Shown piece by piece: positions 53,203 through 61,853 of a DNA stretch of 64,000 bases. A program made the position numbers and the translations under genes. The stretch lies in assembly GCA_013297755.1 (NCBI GenBank), contig JAAFIH010000003.1, positions 91,657-155,656 of the forward strand. Reading direction: 5' to 3'. Source of the DNA: Cytophagales bacterium. GTDB taxonomy: Bacteria > Bacteroidota > Bacteroidia > Cytophagales > UBA9547. How positions within the stretch are numbered: the stretch's first letter is position 1; each line of letters opens with the position of its first letter. The notes under the pieces were generated by a model, which did not search any database, was not told the DNA's origin, and saw only the letters and a list, made by a program, of their open reading frames with translations.

Positions 53203-53727
53203 TTACTTTTCTAACAATATCAAATTGCCATATATTTGCATAGTGTCAGTCCAAGATCCAGCTAGATTTTGACACACAAATGGGTCGAAAGTGAATACTT
53301 TGCGACCTTTGGCATCTACATCTATTGTGAGAATATCGCCATTGCCCGACATAGCTGTATACACAATAGTAGCACCATTTTTGGTGTTTTGCATATTGAT
53401 ATACACATTTTTGGTGTTGATAGAATCTGGCAAATATTTGATTACAAACTTGCTTTTAGCCGCTGGTATGGCTCGTATGCCCATGTTTAAAACTCTGTAG
53501 TCGGCATTGGAAACATAATCTACTGCTGTAAGTATAATATAGGGGCTATCTTGTTGCTTTTGCAAAAAAGCATATACTTTTCGGCCATTGATATAATAAA
53601 AACTGCTGCTGTCGGCTACTGGTTTTGTAGTGTTTGGTAAGGGCGAATTGTTGGTTGGGGCTGGTGTATTGGTACTGCCACAGGCAAATAGCAAAGATAA
53701 TACTGGAATGATTATGTAATTTTTCAT
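53203..53727 (-). CDS. Lipoprotein of unknown function
   Basis: 174 residues with lipobox LLFAC (Cys at residue 16) and a Thr/Asn/Pro linker (GSTNTPAPTNNSP). The mature part contains short beta strands (FYYINGRKVYAFLQKQ, YVINMQNTKNGATIVY) and ends DTMQIYGNLILLEK. Last gene of fibre operon 2, 6 bp after the preceding gene. No family recognised. Confidence 0.55.
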   Translation of the reverse strand: MKNYIIIPVLSLLFACGSTNTPAPTNNSPLPNTTKPVADSSSFYYINGRKVYAFLQKQQDSPYIILTAVDYVSNADYRVLNMGIRAIPAAKSKFVIKYLPDSINTKNVYINMQNTKNGATIVYTAMSGNGDILTIDVDAKGRKVFTFDPFVCQNLAGSWTDTMQIYGNLILLEK

Positions 53728-53733
53728 GTTTTT

Positions 53734-54126
53734 TTATGGACGAGTTGGATAAAATATAAAGGTAACTTTTTCGTAGGAATATACCAATTCTTGCATCGTT
53801 ATACTTTTGATTTCAAATATTTTACTATCGCAAATGGTATTTATAAGTTGTATTTTGTTGAGTTTTGCATTAAAAGCCCAACGACCTTTTGTTTTTATGG
53901 TGTCGTTTAAAATGGCTGTGTAGCTATAATCTGTATCAAATTTCATTTGCCATTTTGGCTTATTAGACATATCAATTAAAGTATCTTTGTTGGATACTTT
54001 GGCACTTTGCCAAACTACTGAGGTAATAGCTTTGAACTGAAAACTATCTTTTATTAAAGTTTTGGGGGTAAAGCAAAAAAACAAAAAACTTACAAACAAG
54101 AGTACTATTTTAAAGTATGTTTTCAT
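53734..54126 (-). CDS. Small secreted lipocalin-like protein
   Basis: 130 residues with an N-terminal hydrophobic signal (IVLLFVSFLFFCFTP), in which a Cys could serve as lipobox. The mature part recalls the small lipocalin-like domain of Bacteroidota: WQMKFDTDYSYTAIL, then TKGRWAFNAKLNKIQL and the final FEIKSITMQELVYSY..TFIFYP. The same strand pattern ends the lipoproteins at 13819 and 14412 of the other fibre operon. It lies 1 bp after the protease gene. Function unknown. Confidence 0.55.
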   Translation of the reverse strand: MKTYFKIVLLFVSFLFFCFTPKTLIKDSFQFKAITSVVWQSAKVSNKDTLIDMSNKPKWQMKFDTDYSYTAILNDTIKTKGRWAFNAKLNKIQLINTICDSKIFEIKSITMQELVYSYEKVTFIFYPTRP

Positions 54127-54127
54127 A

Positions 54128-55777
54128 TTATTTTAAAATTATAAATTTTAATGTTTGAGAATAACTTTGGGATGTAAATTTACAAAAATAGGTTCCTGAT
54201 AACAAATCTGAACTGTTTATTAGAATAGATTGCAATCCTGATTGTTGCGTTTGAGTTTCTATATTTTTCAGAATAGTGCCCGTAGAATTTAGGATTTCTA
54301 TTTTTATGTATTGGTTTTCGGCTTCGTTAAATTCCAGTTTTATTTCTTTTGAAGCAGGATTTGGACTTAGAGCAATGGCATAGCTTACAGATTCCTCAAC
54401 TTCTGTAGCTTGAAACTCAGGGTCAAATTCCATGCGTGCCAAATTGCAGTTTGATAATGCATCTTCTTGGCCAGTCTCTCTGGCATTAGCTGGGCTACAG
54501 GCTTGGTTGTTCATTTCAAATGTAGCATTGGGGTCTATATCAAAATCGCCAGTACCAATGTCTATATCTGGGGCATTGATTACAAAATCTGAACCAGCAA
54601 AGGCTCTTAACCTGCCGCCATTGTGGTCGGTGCCTACACCTGTGGCTAACACTGCTCTTGTGGATGCGTTGATAGTTATTTTGTTTTCAGGTTGATAATC
54701 TTGGGCTCGAAAATAGTTGCCATTGAGTGCCAAAGGATTGCCAGAGAAGCAGTTGGGTTGCTGGCCATCTATACCTGTTACAAAACCAAAAGCATTTTCA
54801 AGGTAGGTTTTTTTGCGAGAATCTAAGGCTTGGCGCAAACTACCAGAGGCATTCCAAAAACTGTGTAGCCTGCCAAACCATTCGCCCAAAGTACCCCTTA
54901 CATCGCAGGTGCTTAAACTGCCACTTAGCATACCAGTTATTCTATTAGAAGTGGTAAATAAACTTGCACCTGAAGAACCATGTTCTAAGACCCCAGATGT
55001 AAAAAATGGAACTAAAACTTTAGGATTTTCAATATAAGTGCATAAAGTTTCGGTTCTAAATGTGGTAATCCATCCAAAAAAAAAGTTTAAAACAGCATCA
55101 ATAATTACTGTAATGGTATGGCAATAGGCATTTTGTAAAATATCTATAGAAGTAAATGTATAAGCTGATTTTTTAATGTCACCTCTTGGATGATGGATAA
55201 CATACTTAGGCAGCCCACCCACTAGTGGATTAATTGTAACATCCCATCCAGCATAATATACATTGAAATGTGGAGGAATAGGAGTAAGAATTTCAAATAA
55301 GGCTCCATCCACCCAGCCATTATTGGCTACTCTGCGAACACGGCTGGAAAACGAGTACCTATTGCCGACTCTTGCACTAATTACGTTTCTACTTATTGGG
55401 TCTATAAATGTATTTGCAGGTACTGAACTATCATCACAATTAGGACTTTGGTAATTAAAGAAAAATTCAAATTCAAAATCTAATGAATACTCTTGAAAAC
55501 AATGATCAGCTGTAATAAAATATTGCCTTAACCTACCACCAGCATCATAAAATTGATTTATCATAGTGCCTGTGCAATTGTAGCGTTTGCCGTCTGACTC
55601 TAAATGATTAAACTTAAATGTTGCCCTGACATTATCCTTATTCATATATGATGTTTGTGCATCTGCGCAATGAATATTTTTTGACCTTTGGCAATCTCCT
55701 GATGCTTGAAATGATCCTTGTGAAAAAATAATTGTAAAATTAAATGTTATTACTAAAATTGTAGTTATATACTTCAT
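54128..55777 (-). CDS. Secreted trypsin-like serine protease with T9SS type A domain
   Basis: 549 residues. Signal peptide 1-19. Trypsin-like fold with the catalytic triad visible: His92 in ITADHCF, Asp157 in GWVDGALFEI and Ser269 in EHGSSGASLF (the GxSG motif). Cysteines 29, 37, 68 and 93 suggest disulfides. The layout (short N-terminal propiece, then Cys-rich trypsin domain) resembles lysyl endopeptidase-like proteases. The final 80 residues are a T9SS type A sorting domain (IALSPNPASKEIKLEF ... DLLSGTYFCKFTSQ..QTLKFIILK). It lies 2 bp after the Cys-rich lipoprotein gene. Two truncated relatives lie upstream at 56272 and 56972. Confidence 0.87.
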   Translation of the reverse strand: MKYITTILVITFNFTIIFSQGSFQASGDCQRSKNIHCADAQTSYMNKDNVRATFKFNHLESDGKRYNCTGTMINQFYDAGGRLRQYFITADHCFQEYSLDFEFEFFFNYQSPNCDDSSVPANTFIDPISRNVISARVGNRYSFSSRVRRVANNGWVDGALFEILTPIPPHFNVYYAGWDVTINPLVGGLPKYVIHHPRGDIKKSAYTFTSIDILQNAYCHTITVIIDAVLNFFFGWITTFRTETLCTYIENPKVLVPFFTSGVLEHGSSGASLFTTSNRITGMLSGSLSTCDVRGTLGEWFGRLHSFWNASGSLRQALDSRKKTYLENAFGFVTGIDGQQPNCFSGNPLALNGNYFRAQDYQPENKITINASTRAVLATGVGTDHNGGRLRAFAGSDFVINAPDIDIGTGDFDIDPNATFEMNNQACSPANARETGQEDALSNCNLARMEFDPEFQATEVEESVSYAIALSPNPASKEIKLEFNEAENQYIKIEILNSTGTILKNIETQTQQSGLQSILINSSDLLSGTYFCKFTSQSYSQTLKFIILK

Positions 55778-55779
55778 TT

Positions 55780-56256
55780 TTATTCAATGATTAAAGCTAA
55801 TCCAGTTTCTGTTTCAAATCCTTTTGGCTGTTTGATTTCTTTATTATTTAAGTAAATCTTAAAATTACTCAATCTGTGTTGTAAACATTTGAAAGTTTGC
55901 TTAGCAAAGCACTTTTCTTCGCAAATCCCACCATTTATTACATATTCTATATTCAAAATAGAATCTTTTTTATTATTACATTTATCATAAATTAAGTAAT
56001 TAAAGTCTTTTATATTTAGCGTATTAGTGAATGTTGAATTTTTAATTTCATAATTTTTGTTGCTATCAGGTATCCATATAATAGAATCTATTACTTTATT
56101 TTCGATTTTCGATTTTTTAAAAAGTATAACACATGATTTTAAAGAATCTCTACTGATTGATACAAGTATTTTTTCGCCATCACAACAAACACAAGAAGGG
56201 CCACTACAACAAGAGCTAATAAACAAAATAAATAAAATGTTAAATAAATACTTCAT
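55780..56256 (-). CDS. Cys-rich lipoprotein next to the protease (paralogue of 56513)
   Basis: 158 residues. Lipobox ISSC with Cys at residue 16, followed by CSGPSCVCCDGEK. A second cysteine cluster lies near the end (NGGICEEKCFAKQTFKC). The gene at 56513-56953 is a paralogue with the same plan (start MKY..., twin Cys at lipobox, NGxCxxxC near the end). It lies 2 bp before the protease gene. It could be a dedicated inhibitor or immunity-like partner, but there is no direct evidence. Confidence 0.6.
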   Translation of the reverse strand: MKYLFNILFILFISSCCSGPSCVCCDGEKILVSISRDSLKSCVILFKKSKIENKVIDSIIWIPDSNKNYEIKNSTFTNTLNIKDFNYLIYDKCNNKKDSILNIEYVINGGICEEKCFAKQTFKCLQHRLSNFKIYLNNKEIKQPKGFETETGLALIIE

Positions 56257-56271
56257 GACTTAATGATTTTT

Positions 56272-56529
56272 TTAAATAAAATACTGCCTTAACCTACCAC
56301 CAGCATCATAAAATTGATTAATCATTGTGCCAGAGCAACCACCGCTACTTTGATTGCTATATAAAAAAGTTGCTCTTATATTATCTTTAATAAAGTAGCT
56401 GGTTTGAGCATCAGAACAATGTACGTTTTTTGTATCTTGACAATCACCAGAATATTCAAATGCCTGACCATAAATATTGAAAAAAGTATAGCTTAAAGTA
56501 ATTACACATATTTTAGTAGATAATTTCAT
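56272..56529 (-). pseudogene. Truncated paralogue of the protease, N-terminal part only
   Basis: 86 codons (ATG 56529; an upstream ATG at 56538 is also possible). Signal peptide, then FEYSGDCQDTKNVHCSDA, the segment IKDNIRATF and the end GGRLRQYFI. This aligns with residues 1-88 of the protease at 54128 and stops one residue before its ITADHCF block, so the catalytic His, Asp and Ser are all missing. Its stop codon is followed 15 bp later by the next lipoprotein gene. It overlaps the upstream lipoprotein gene by 17 bp. It may still be translated as a short secreted peptide. Confidence 0.75.
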
Positions 56530-56953
56530 TTCCTTCAATAGTTTTATTGTTTATATTTATTTTATAATTTTCATATAACTTGCAATTATATTTATCACCA
56601 TCGAATACAATAAAACATTTATTACAAACACCACTTGATATTCTATTTGTATTAGTAATTTTTTTTATGGTATCACTTATATTGTTGTAATTAATAATAT
56701 AAGTGTAATCTAATATTGATTTTGATATTAGATTACTAAATGAACCTAAATATAAATATGAATTTGTTATCTTTTTTTCTATTACAAGTCCATTAGATTT
56801 ATCAATAATTTTAATTGTAATTGTATCATTATCAGTATTGTTAAAAGATAGTGAAATATTCTCATTTGTAAGACATGTACAGTCTTTTTTTGTGCAACAA
56901 CTATATATAAAAAAAATAGCAAAAATCCACAAAATAAAAATAACATATTTCAT
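56513..56953 (-). CDS. Cys-rich lipoprotein, paralogue of 55780
   Basis: About 146 residues from the ATG at 56953, chosen because it matches the paralogue's start (MKYVIFILWIFAIFFIYSC). Lipobox IYSC is followed by CTKKDCTCLTNEN and near the end SSGVCNKCFIVFDGDKYNC. The body is Asn/Ile/Lys-rich with short beta strands. It precedes the truncated protease copy, so protease-fragment and lipoprotein appear as a repeated pair. Function unknown. Confidence 0.6.
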   Translation of the reverse strand: MKYVIFILWIFAIFFIYSCCTKKDCTCLTNENISLSFNNTDNDTITIKIIDKSNGLVIEKKITNSYLYLGSFSNLISKSILDYTYIINYNNISDTIKKITNTNRISSGVCNKCFIVFDGDKYNCKLYENYKININNKTIEGNEIIY

Positions 56954-56971
56954 ACTTTTAAACATTTTAAT

Positions 56972-57016
56972 AAATTAAATACTGCCTCAATTTACCTCTT
57001 GTGTTATAAATTGATT
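56972..57016 (-). pseudogene. Third relic of the protease N-terminal segment
   Basis: On the minus strand AATCAATTTATAACACAAGA followed by GGTAAATTGAGGCAGTATTT resembles the protease codons for NQFYDAGGRLRQYF (AATCAATTTTATGATGCTGG, GGTAGGTTAAGGCAGTATTT). About 32 of 45 bases agree by eye. It lies between the fibre-like gene and the lipoprotein gene, so a third copy of the protease-fragment/lipoprotein pair has decayed here. Confidence 0.5.
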
Positions 57017-57018
57017 TT

Positions 57019-58959
57019 TTATTTTTCAAGTTTAGAAGTTCTTTTTTCTATTTGGATAATATACAATGTTAATTCTTCAATTTTTTTGAGGAGTAAAGTA
57101 TTCAATTCTGTAAGTTCTATTCCACTTTTAAAAACTTCTGTTTGGCTAGGAATTTCTTTCAAATGTTTGTGCTTAGTAATAAATTTTTCTACTTCTATTA
57201 GATTTGGCAATTTGTAATTTTTGTCAAATACATCGTCTGCCCAAATAGTAGGATTTGAGCGATATCCTTTGGAAATAATTTTTCCATCAACACATAGTTT
57301 ATAATTAGTGTCTGTAGGTTTTTGAGAGCCTATTTGCACTCGTCCATCATTCATAATTTTTAGTCGTTCTGTAAAATTTGTTTTTAGTGTTATTTCAGTA
57401 TTATTTATGCGTTCTATGCTTTCGCCAGAGCCAGTGCCACCAAAGACTATTTTGTTGCCAAAGGCGAAATTGGCCATTTCTTGGCTTGTTACAAGTCCAT
57501 TGGCATCTGTAACCAACATTCTTGTACCTGTGCCTGCTAGGTTGGCTACTTTCAAATTTCCACTAATCTTTACATTTCCTGTTACATCTAGTTTTTCGGT
57601 GGGGTTGGCTGTGCCAAGCCCTAAGTTTCCTCCAATATTGGCTGCACCACTAATCTTTACATTTCCTGTTACATCTAGTTTTTCGGTGGGCGATGTGTTG
57701 CCTATGCCCACAAAAGCCTCTGAATTGTCTATGTATGTGTTGGTTTGGGCTGGTTTGGTGGCTGTGCATGTCATATTAGTGCCTGAATTATAAAAATAAG
57801 AGGAATTAGGTGTGCCTCCTGCTGCTCTGCATCTGTTTCTGTATGGGTTAGGGTCAAACTGATTGGGGGTTACATTTGCATAAAACTGGTCTGGTATAGG
57901 GTTTGAGGTAGATGAAGGCACATTGGCGGTTGTCCATATTTTGTTTGCAGCAAGGCGTGTGTTCAAATCTGAAAGCTGCGTTTGCACTCCTTGCACATAG
58001 CCTGAGCCAATTTCTGAATTATCTTTAAATTTGATACTGCCAAGTGGGGTTACTAGCACTGGGTTGGCATCTGTGTATGATAATTTGAGACCTTTGCCCA
58101 GGTCGAGGTCTATTTTGCCAATGGCAGACATTGAGGCTGTTTCAGGAAACGAATTGGCCACTTTTGAGCAATTATTATTTCTCAAATCTACTGTAGGCCA
58201 TTGACTTTTCACAACTATTACAGAGCATTTGGGTGTGCCATTGGTATTTACCCCAACCTGTACTGGGTACACGTGCACATACATACCTGTGTTGGCAGTG
58301 CCGCTTTTGGGTAATTGTATGCCATTATCAATCCTAGAACTACCACAAATGGTAGTGTTGCCACAATAATATAGCCCTGTGGGGCGAATTTGCCAAGTAT
58401 TATTTATATGAGTATTGACAATGGACATTTGAGTATTAAGCCCAACCATTGATGAAAGAAAGTTAGTTTGTTGAGCATCCAGGTCATCGAGCGATGAATT
58501 GAGATTAGATAATTGTGTGCTAAGACCCAAAAAAGAAGTATTTAAACCAACAATAGAAGTAAGAAAATTGGCAGAACGCAGTACAGTGTTGTCTGCAAAT
58601 TGAATGCCGCCATTCATTATTAGCATAGCATTGGTGCTACCAGCCAAGCCTATGCTAACTTGACCAGTGGCTGAGGGTTCGAGTTGGGTAATTTTGCCAT
58701 ATAAAGTTTCGTCTGATATTTTAAAACGTGTACTATTGTTTAGCCTAAATTGAAAGCCATTTGATGCTGTACCAGCTTCTGGGTCGCCTATGTTGTAATA
58801 TTGCAAATAATTTGAGTAGGCGTTGCCAAAGTATATTTTATTGTCGTTAGAAGAGTTGAAAAATAGATTGGGTTGGTTGGATACATTTTGGTTGGCTGAT
58901 ACACTCCACTGCCCCTGAGCCAAAAATTGGTGCAACACACATATATATATAGTTGCCAT
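57019..58959 (-). CDS. Fibre-like coiled-coil surface protein, phase-variable candidate (copy 2)
   Basis: 646 residues from the ATG at 58959. Near-identical leader to copy 1 (MATIYICVLHQFLAQGQW), a similar head (PNLFFNSSNDNKIYFGNAYSN, QLEPSATGQVSIGLAGSTNA), a shorter coiled-coil stretch, two repeated EKLDVTGNVKISG blocks, and the same C-terminal segment (DVFDKNYKLPNLIEVEKF, ELTLYIIQIEKR). The promoter-proximal ATG at 59035 reads M-I and then the ACAAC array but is out of frame and stops at TAG 13 nt before the ATG at 58959. Nine units instead of eight would join it to the long frame. Heads an operon with two Cys-rich lipoproteins, the protease and two small proteins. Confidence 0.7.
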   Translation of the reverse strand: MATIYICVLHQFLAQGQWSVSANQNVSNQPNLFFNSSNDNKIYFGNAYSNYLQYYNIGDPEAGTASNGFQFRLNNSTRFKISDETLYGKITQLEPSATGQVSIGLAGSTNAMLIMNGGIQFADNTVLRSANFLTSIVGLNTSFLGLSTQLSNLNSSLDDLDAQQTNFLSSMVGLNTQMSIVNTHINNTWQIRPTGLYYCGNTTICGSSRIDNGIQLPKSGTANTGMYVHVYPVQVGVNTNGTPKCSVIVVKSQWPTVDLRNNNCSKVANSFPETASMSAIGKIDLDLGKGLKLSYTDANPVLVTPLGSIKFKDNSEIGSGYVQGVQTQLSDLNTRLAANKIWTTANVPSSTSNPIPDQFYANVTPNQFDPNPYRNRCRAAGGTPNSSYFYNSGTNMTCTATKPAQTNTYIDNSEAFVGIGNTSPTEKLDVTGNVKISGAANIGGNLGLGTANPTEKLDVTGNVKISGNLKVANLAGTGTRMLVTDANGLVTSQEMANFAFGNKIVFGGTGSGESIERINNTEITLKTNFTERLKIMNDGRVQIGSQKPTDTNYKLCVDGKIISKGYRSNPTIWADDVFDKNYKLPNLIEVEKFITKHKHLKEIPSQTEVFKSGIELTELNTLLLKKIEELTLYIIQIEKRTSKLEK

Positions 58960-58989
58960 AATTGCTACCCTGCTAAAACACGAGCGAGT

Positions 58990-59029
58990 GTTGTGTTGTG
59001 TTGTGTTGTGTTGTGTTGTGTTGTGTTGT
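58990..59029. repeat. Pentanucleotide GTTGT array (8 perfect units)
   Basis: Eight consecutive GTTGT units (ACAAC on the coding strand) between the ATG at 59035 and the signal-peptide region of the fibre-like gene. The flanks are identical or nearly so to those of the array at 18761, including CTCGCTCG and the TATATATATA stretch downstream. Confidence 0.95.
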
Positions 59030-59061
59030 TATCATAGTTTTATATTTCTAAGAGGTTTATA

Positions 59062-59093
59062 CAAACTTAGAAATTAAAAGTTATATTTGCAAA
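59062..59093 (-). promoter_or_regulatory. Promoter of fibre operon 2
   Basis: On the minus strand TTTG (59093-59090), 20 nt, TAAGTTTG (59069-59062). Same boxes and spacing as operon 1, with strong identity in the spacer. Expected start about 59055, leader about 20 nt to the ATG at 59035. Confidence 0.75.
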
Positions 59094-59137
59094 TATTTTT
59101 TCAATTTTTTTTTGAGAAATAAATTACTTTTTTTAAT

Positions 59138-59526
59138 AGTTAGTAGTTTGTAGTTAGTAGTTGGTAGTTGGTAGTTAGTAGTTGGTAGGTTGGTAGTTGG
59201 TAGTTAGTAGTTGGTAGTTAGTAGTTAGTAGTTAGTAGTTAGTAGTTGGTAGTTGGTAGTTGGTAGTTGGTAGTTAGTAGTTGGTAGGTTGGGAGTTGGT
59301 AGTTGGGAGTTTGTAGTTGGGAGTTTGTAGTTGGGAGTTGGTAGTTGGGAGTTGGTAGTTGGTAGTTGGGGGTTGGGAGTTGGTAGGTTGCGAAGTCCTA
59401 CCAATCTACCAAGACAAAGGCAACTACCATTCTACCAAGCCAAAGGCAACTACCATTCTACCAAGCCGCAGGCGGCTACCAATCTACCAACCTACCAATC
59501 TACCAACCTACCAACTCCCAACTCTT
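59138..59526. repeat. Heptamer array GGTAGTT followed by inverted CTACCAA tract
   Basis: About 35 units of GGTAGTT (variants AGTAGTT, GGGAGTT) up to 59392, then CTACCAA-type units in the opposite orientation (59397-59520) spaced by AAGCCAAAGGC and similar. The two arms could fold back on each other. It lies between the fibre operon 2 promoter and the M23 gene. Confidence 0.85.
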
Positions 59527-59528
59527 TC

Positions 59529-60578
59529 TTACCTTATTCTCAATCTACGTCCAGGTCTAATATTTGTGCGTGCCGAAATATGGTTTAATTTCAAAATCTG
59601 TCGAATAGTTACATTATATTTATCAGCAATTTCTGAAACTGTATCACCCCTGCGAACCCTATGAAAAAATACTTTTCTGGCTTGTCGAGTGTAACTATAA
59701 TGGATGGGCATGAGTTCAAAAATGGGGTTTTTGATCAAGCTAGCCCTAAAATCAAAGATTAATTCTGGATTAAAAGCCAATCCTTGATACCTAATTTCAA
59801 AATGTAGATGTGGCCCCGAGCTACGACCAGTGCTACCACCCCAACCCACCAAATCGCCTGCCTTTACAAGTTCGCCAGCTTGCACCAAATGTTTACTCAA
59901 ATGGCCATAAACTGTTTCTAATCCATTGAAATGTCGTACTACAATATAGTTTCCATAGCCCCCATAGTCGTATTTACAAATTCTTACGATTCCATCAAAA
60001 ACCGAAAACACACTGTCGCCTGTATCTAGTTCTAAATCTACGCCATAGTGCCACCTGTATTTTCTTGGCCCAAAGTCATCTGTAAGATAAGTATTGTGCA
60101 CAGGTGCAGCCCAATATCTACTCGAAGTACTATCATAAAGCACGATTTTAATGGTATCGTTAAATTTTGTAACATCAAAACCATAAGGATTCACAGATTT
60201 ATTGTCCCAAATAGAGTAATATTCGGCAATTTTTACCCAAGTACTATCGTTTTCATCTGTATTCAGATTAAATTCTTCGTCTACCTCTACTACACTAAAA
60301 TCTTCCAAATCTATGGCATTTGTATCAGTTTCTTCTGTAATATTGAAATCTCTACGAGTGGGATCAAAGTAATATTCTACTTTTTTATTTTTTACAATAT
60401 CTATCAATCCATCTGCATCTATGGTGGTGGTATCAGGCACAGCATAGTTTATAGCAGGAGCTTTTATGTTTAAAAAATCTTTTAAAATATGTTTTTTTTC
60501 TCTGTCTGTTTTATTCTGAGCGGTCGCCAAAAGGCTACTAACAAAAAGTGTAAACAGCAATCGTAATCTAATTTGCAA
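59529..60578 (-). CDS. M23 metallopeptidase with C-terminal LysM domain
   Basis: 349 residues. Signal peptide ending LLATAQ (about residue 21). A central spacer rich in Asp/Glu precedes the LytM/M23 domain: RWHYGVDLELDTGDSV (HxxxD, zinc ligands) and, about 80 residues later, SSGPHLHFEIRY (HxH, third ligand and catalytic His). The last 50 residues form a LysM domain (RRGDTVSEIADKYNVTIRQI). It hydrolyses peptidoglycan crosslinks. Both motifs are intact, unlike the inactive regulators of division such as EnvC. Confidence 0.9.
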   Translation of the reverse strand: MQIRLRLLFTLFVSSLLATAQNKTDREKKHILKDFLNIKAPAINYAVPDTTTIDADGLIDIVKNKKVEYYFDPTRRDFNITEETDTNAIDLEDFSVVEVDEEFNLNTDENDSTWVKIAEYYSIWDNKSVNPYGFDVTKFNDTIKIVLYDSTSSRYWAAPVHNTYLTDDFGPRKYRWHYGVDLELDTGDSVFSVFDGIVRICKYDYGGYGNYIVVRHFNGLETVYGHLSKHLVQAGELVKAGDLVGWGGSTGRSSGPHLHFEIRYQGLAFNPELIFDFRASLIKNPIFELMPIHYSYTRQARKVFFHRVRRGDTVSEIADKYNVTIRQILKLNHISARTNIRPGRRLRIR

Positions 60579-60803
60579 TGTAATTGTAGTGTAAAAATCT
60601 AATTATTTGCGAATATAATACAATTTTATGTAAAGTAAAATCAAATTAAAAACTTTGGTACAGGTATTGCAGAGCTATATCATGCCAAAATGTTATGATT
60701 TTAATTTTTTAAATCGCTTTTTTTAAATAAAAATTAATTTGTAGAAAATTAAAAAAATATAAAAAATAATGATTGATGTTTGACTTTGCTTTTTTGATAA
60801 TCA

Positions 60804-60851
60804 CAAAAAAAACCGTTTAAAATATTTTATTTGAAAATTTTAAACGGTTTT
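60804..60851 (-). terminator. Rho-independent terminator of the ferredoxin gene
   Basis: Stem AAACCGTTTAAAA / TTTTAAACGGTTT (60810-60822 with 60838-60850), then a T run on the minus strand. It lies about 20 bp after the stop at 60870. Confidence 0.8.
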
Positions 60852-60869
60852 GAATATATGTCTAACTGG

Positions 60870-61223
60870 TTAGGCTACTTCTTGGTGTAACCATTGTTTT
60901 TTTACAGTCAGCTCTTCTTTTGTTTCACGCACATCTGGGTCGTCTACACAGCAATCTACTGGGCATACTGCTGCACATTGAGGCTCTTCGTGAAATCCAG
61001 TACACTCTGTACATTTGGTTGGCACTATATAATATAGGTCGTTTGACACTGGTGTTAGTTTTGTTTTGGCATCCATAGTTGTGCCATCTTCCAAATCTAT
61101 TTTAGTAAGTTTTGTACCACCTGCATAGTTCCATTCAACTCCACCTTCGTAAATAGCAGTGTTTGGGCACTCTGGTTCGCAAGCCCCACAATTTATACAT
61201 TCGTCTGTGATAATTATTGCCAT
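60870..61223 (-). CDS. 4Fe-4S dicluster ferredoxin
   Basis: 117 residues. N-terminal cluster [13 protein letters not shown] (Cys 9, 12, 15, 19) and a second cluster [22 protein letters not shown] with the interval widened by a short insertion. The interval between clusters is about 55 residues, longer than in small 2[4Fe-4S] ferredoxins and like the YfhL-type. It transfers single electrons to unidentified partners. It is monocistronic with its own terminator. Confidence 0.9.
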   Translation of the reverse strand: MAIIITDECINCGACEPECPNTAIYEGGVEWNYAGGTKLTKIDLEDGTTMDAKTKLTPVSNDLYYIVPTKCTECTGFHEEPQCAAVCPVDCCVDDPDVRETKEELTVKKQWLHQEVA

Positions 61224-61367
61224 TGTATTTTTATCTATTGTAAATGAATTTGCAAAGTTATAAACAAATATTTTTAAAACTATTTTTTTATAACTTTTGC
61301 CTATAAATAACTAACTTTAGTAGTGAATTGTTTGCTGAAAATGCTTTTTTTCAAAATTAAATCTTGT

Positions 61368-61853
61368 TTAAGACTTTTTTAGAAGCAACATTTTGAGGGC
61401 AGATACTGCTGCCTCGTCTCCTTTGTTGCCATGAATACCGCCAGATCTATCTTGTGCTTGTTGCAAATTATTGGTTGTAAGCACGCCAAATATGACAGGT
61501 TTGTTATATTTTAAATTTACATCCATAATTCCTTGAGTTACACCTTGGCAAACGTACTCAAAGTGTGGGGTATCGCCCTCTATGACACATCCAAGTACTA
61601 TAATGGCATCTATTTCATTGTTTTGAGCCATCCACTGGGCTGCTAATGGGAGCTCAAATGCACCAGGCACTCTGTGAACACTAATATTTTGGCTTGCCAC
61701 TCCTTCTGCCAACAATCGCTCGAAAGCACCAATTTCTAGTGCTTGGGTAATGTTTTTGTTCCAATCGGCAGTAATAATGGCTATATTAAAATTGCTAAAA
61801 TTAAAATTTGCTTGTATAACTTGTGAGCTTAAGTTTTGTAATTCACTTGCCAT
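61368..61853 (-). CDS. ribH: 6,7-dimethyl-8-ribityllumazine synthase
   Basis: Penultimate enzyme of riboflavin synthesis. 161 residues, normal length for the icosahedral type. Blocks: IAIITADWNKNITQALEIGA, VHRVPGAFELPLAAQWM, IIVLGCVIEGDTPHFEYVC with the His used in catalysis, and KPVIFGVLTTNNLQQAQDR. It begins one base inside the end of the response-regulator gene (ATGA-type overlap at 61853), so the two are cotranscribed, though function does not link them. Confidence 0.95.
   Translation of the reverse strand: MASELQNLSSQVIQANFNFSNFNIAIITADWNKNITQALEIGAFERLLAEGVASQNISVHRVPGAFELPLAAQWMAQNNEIDAIIVLGCVIEGDTPHFEYVCQGVTQGIMDVNLKYNKPVIFGVLTTNNLQQAQDRSGGIHGNKGDEAAVSALKMLLLKKS

Noticed and set aside
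59331-59664. Plus-strand frames of 85 and 101 residues in the heptamer array
   Set aside because: They are translations of GGTAGTT/CTACCAA repeats (VGSWELVVG, PTNLPTYQ) with no domain, and they overlap the end of the M23 gene.
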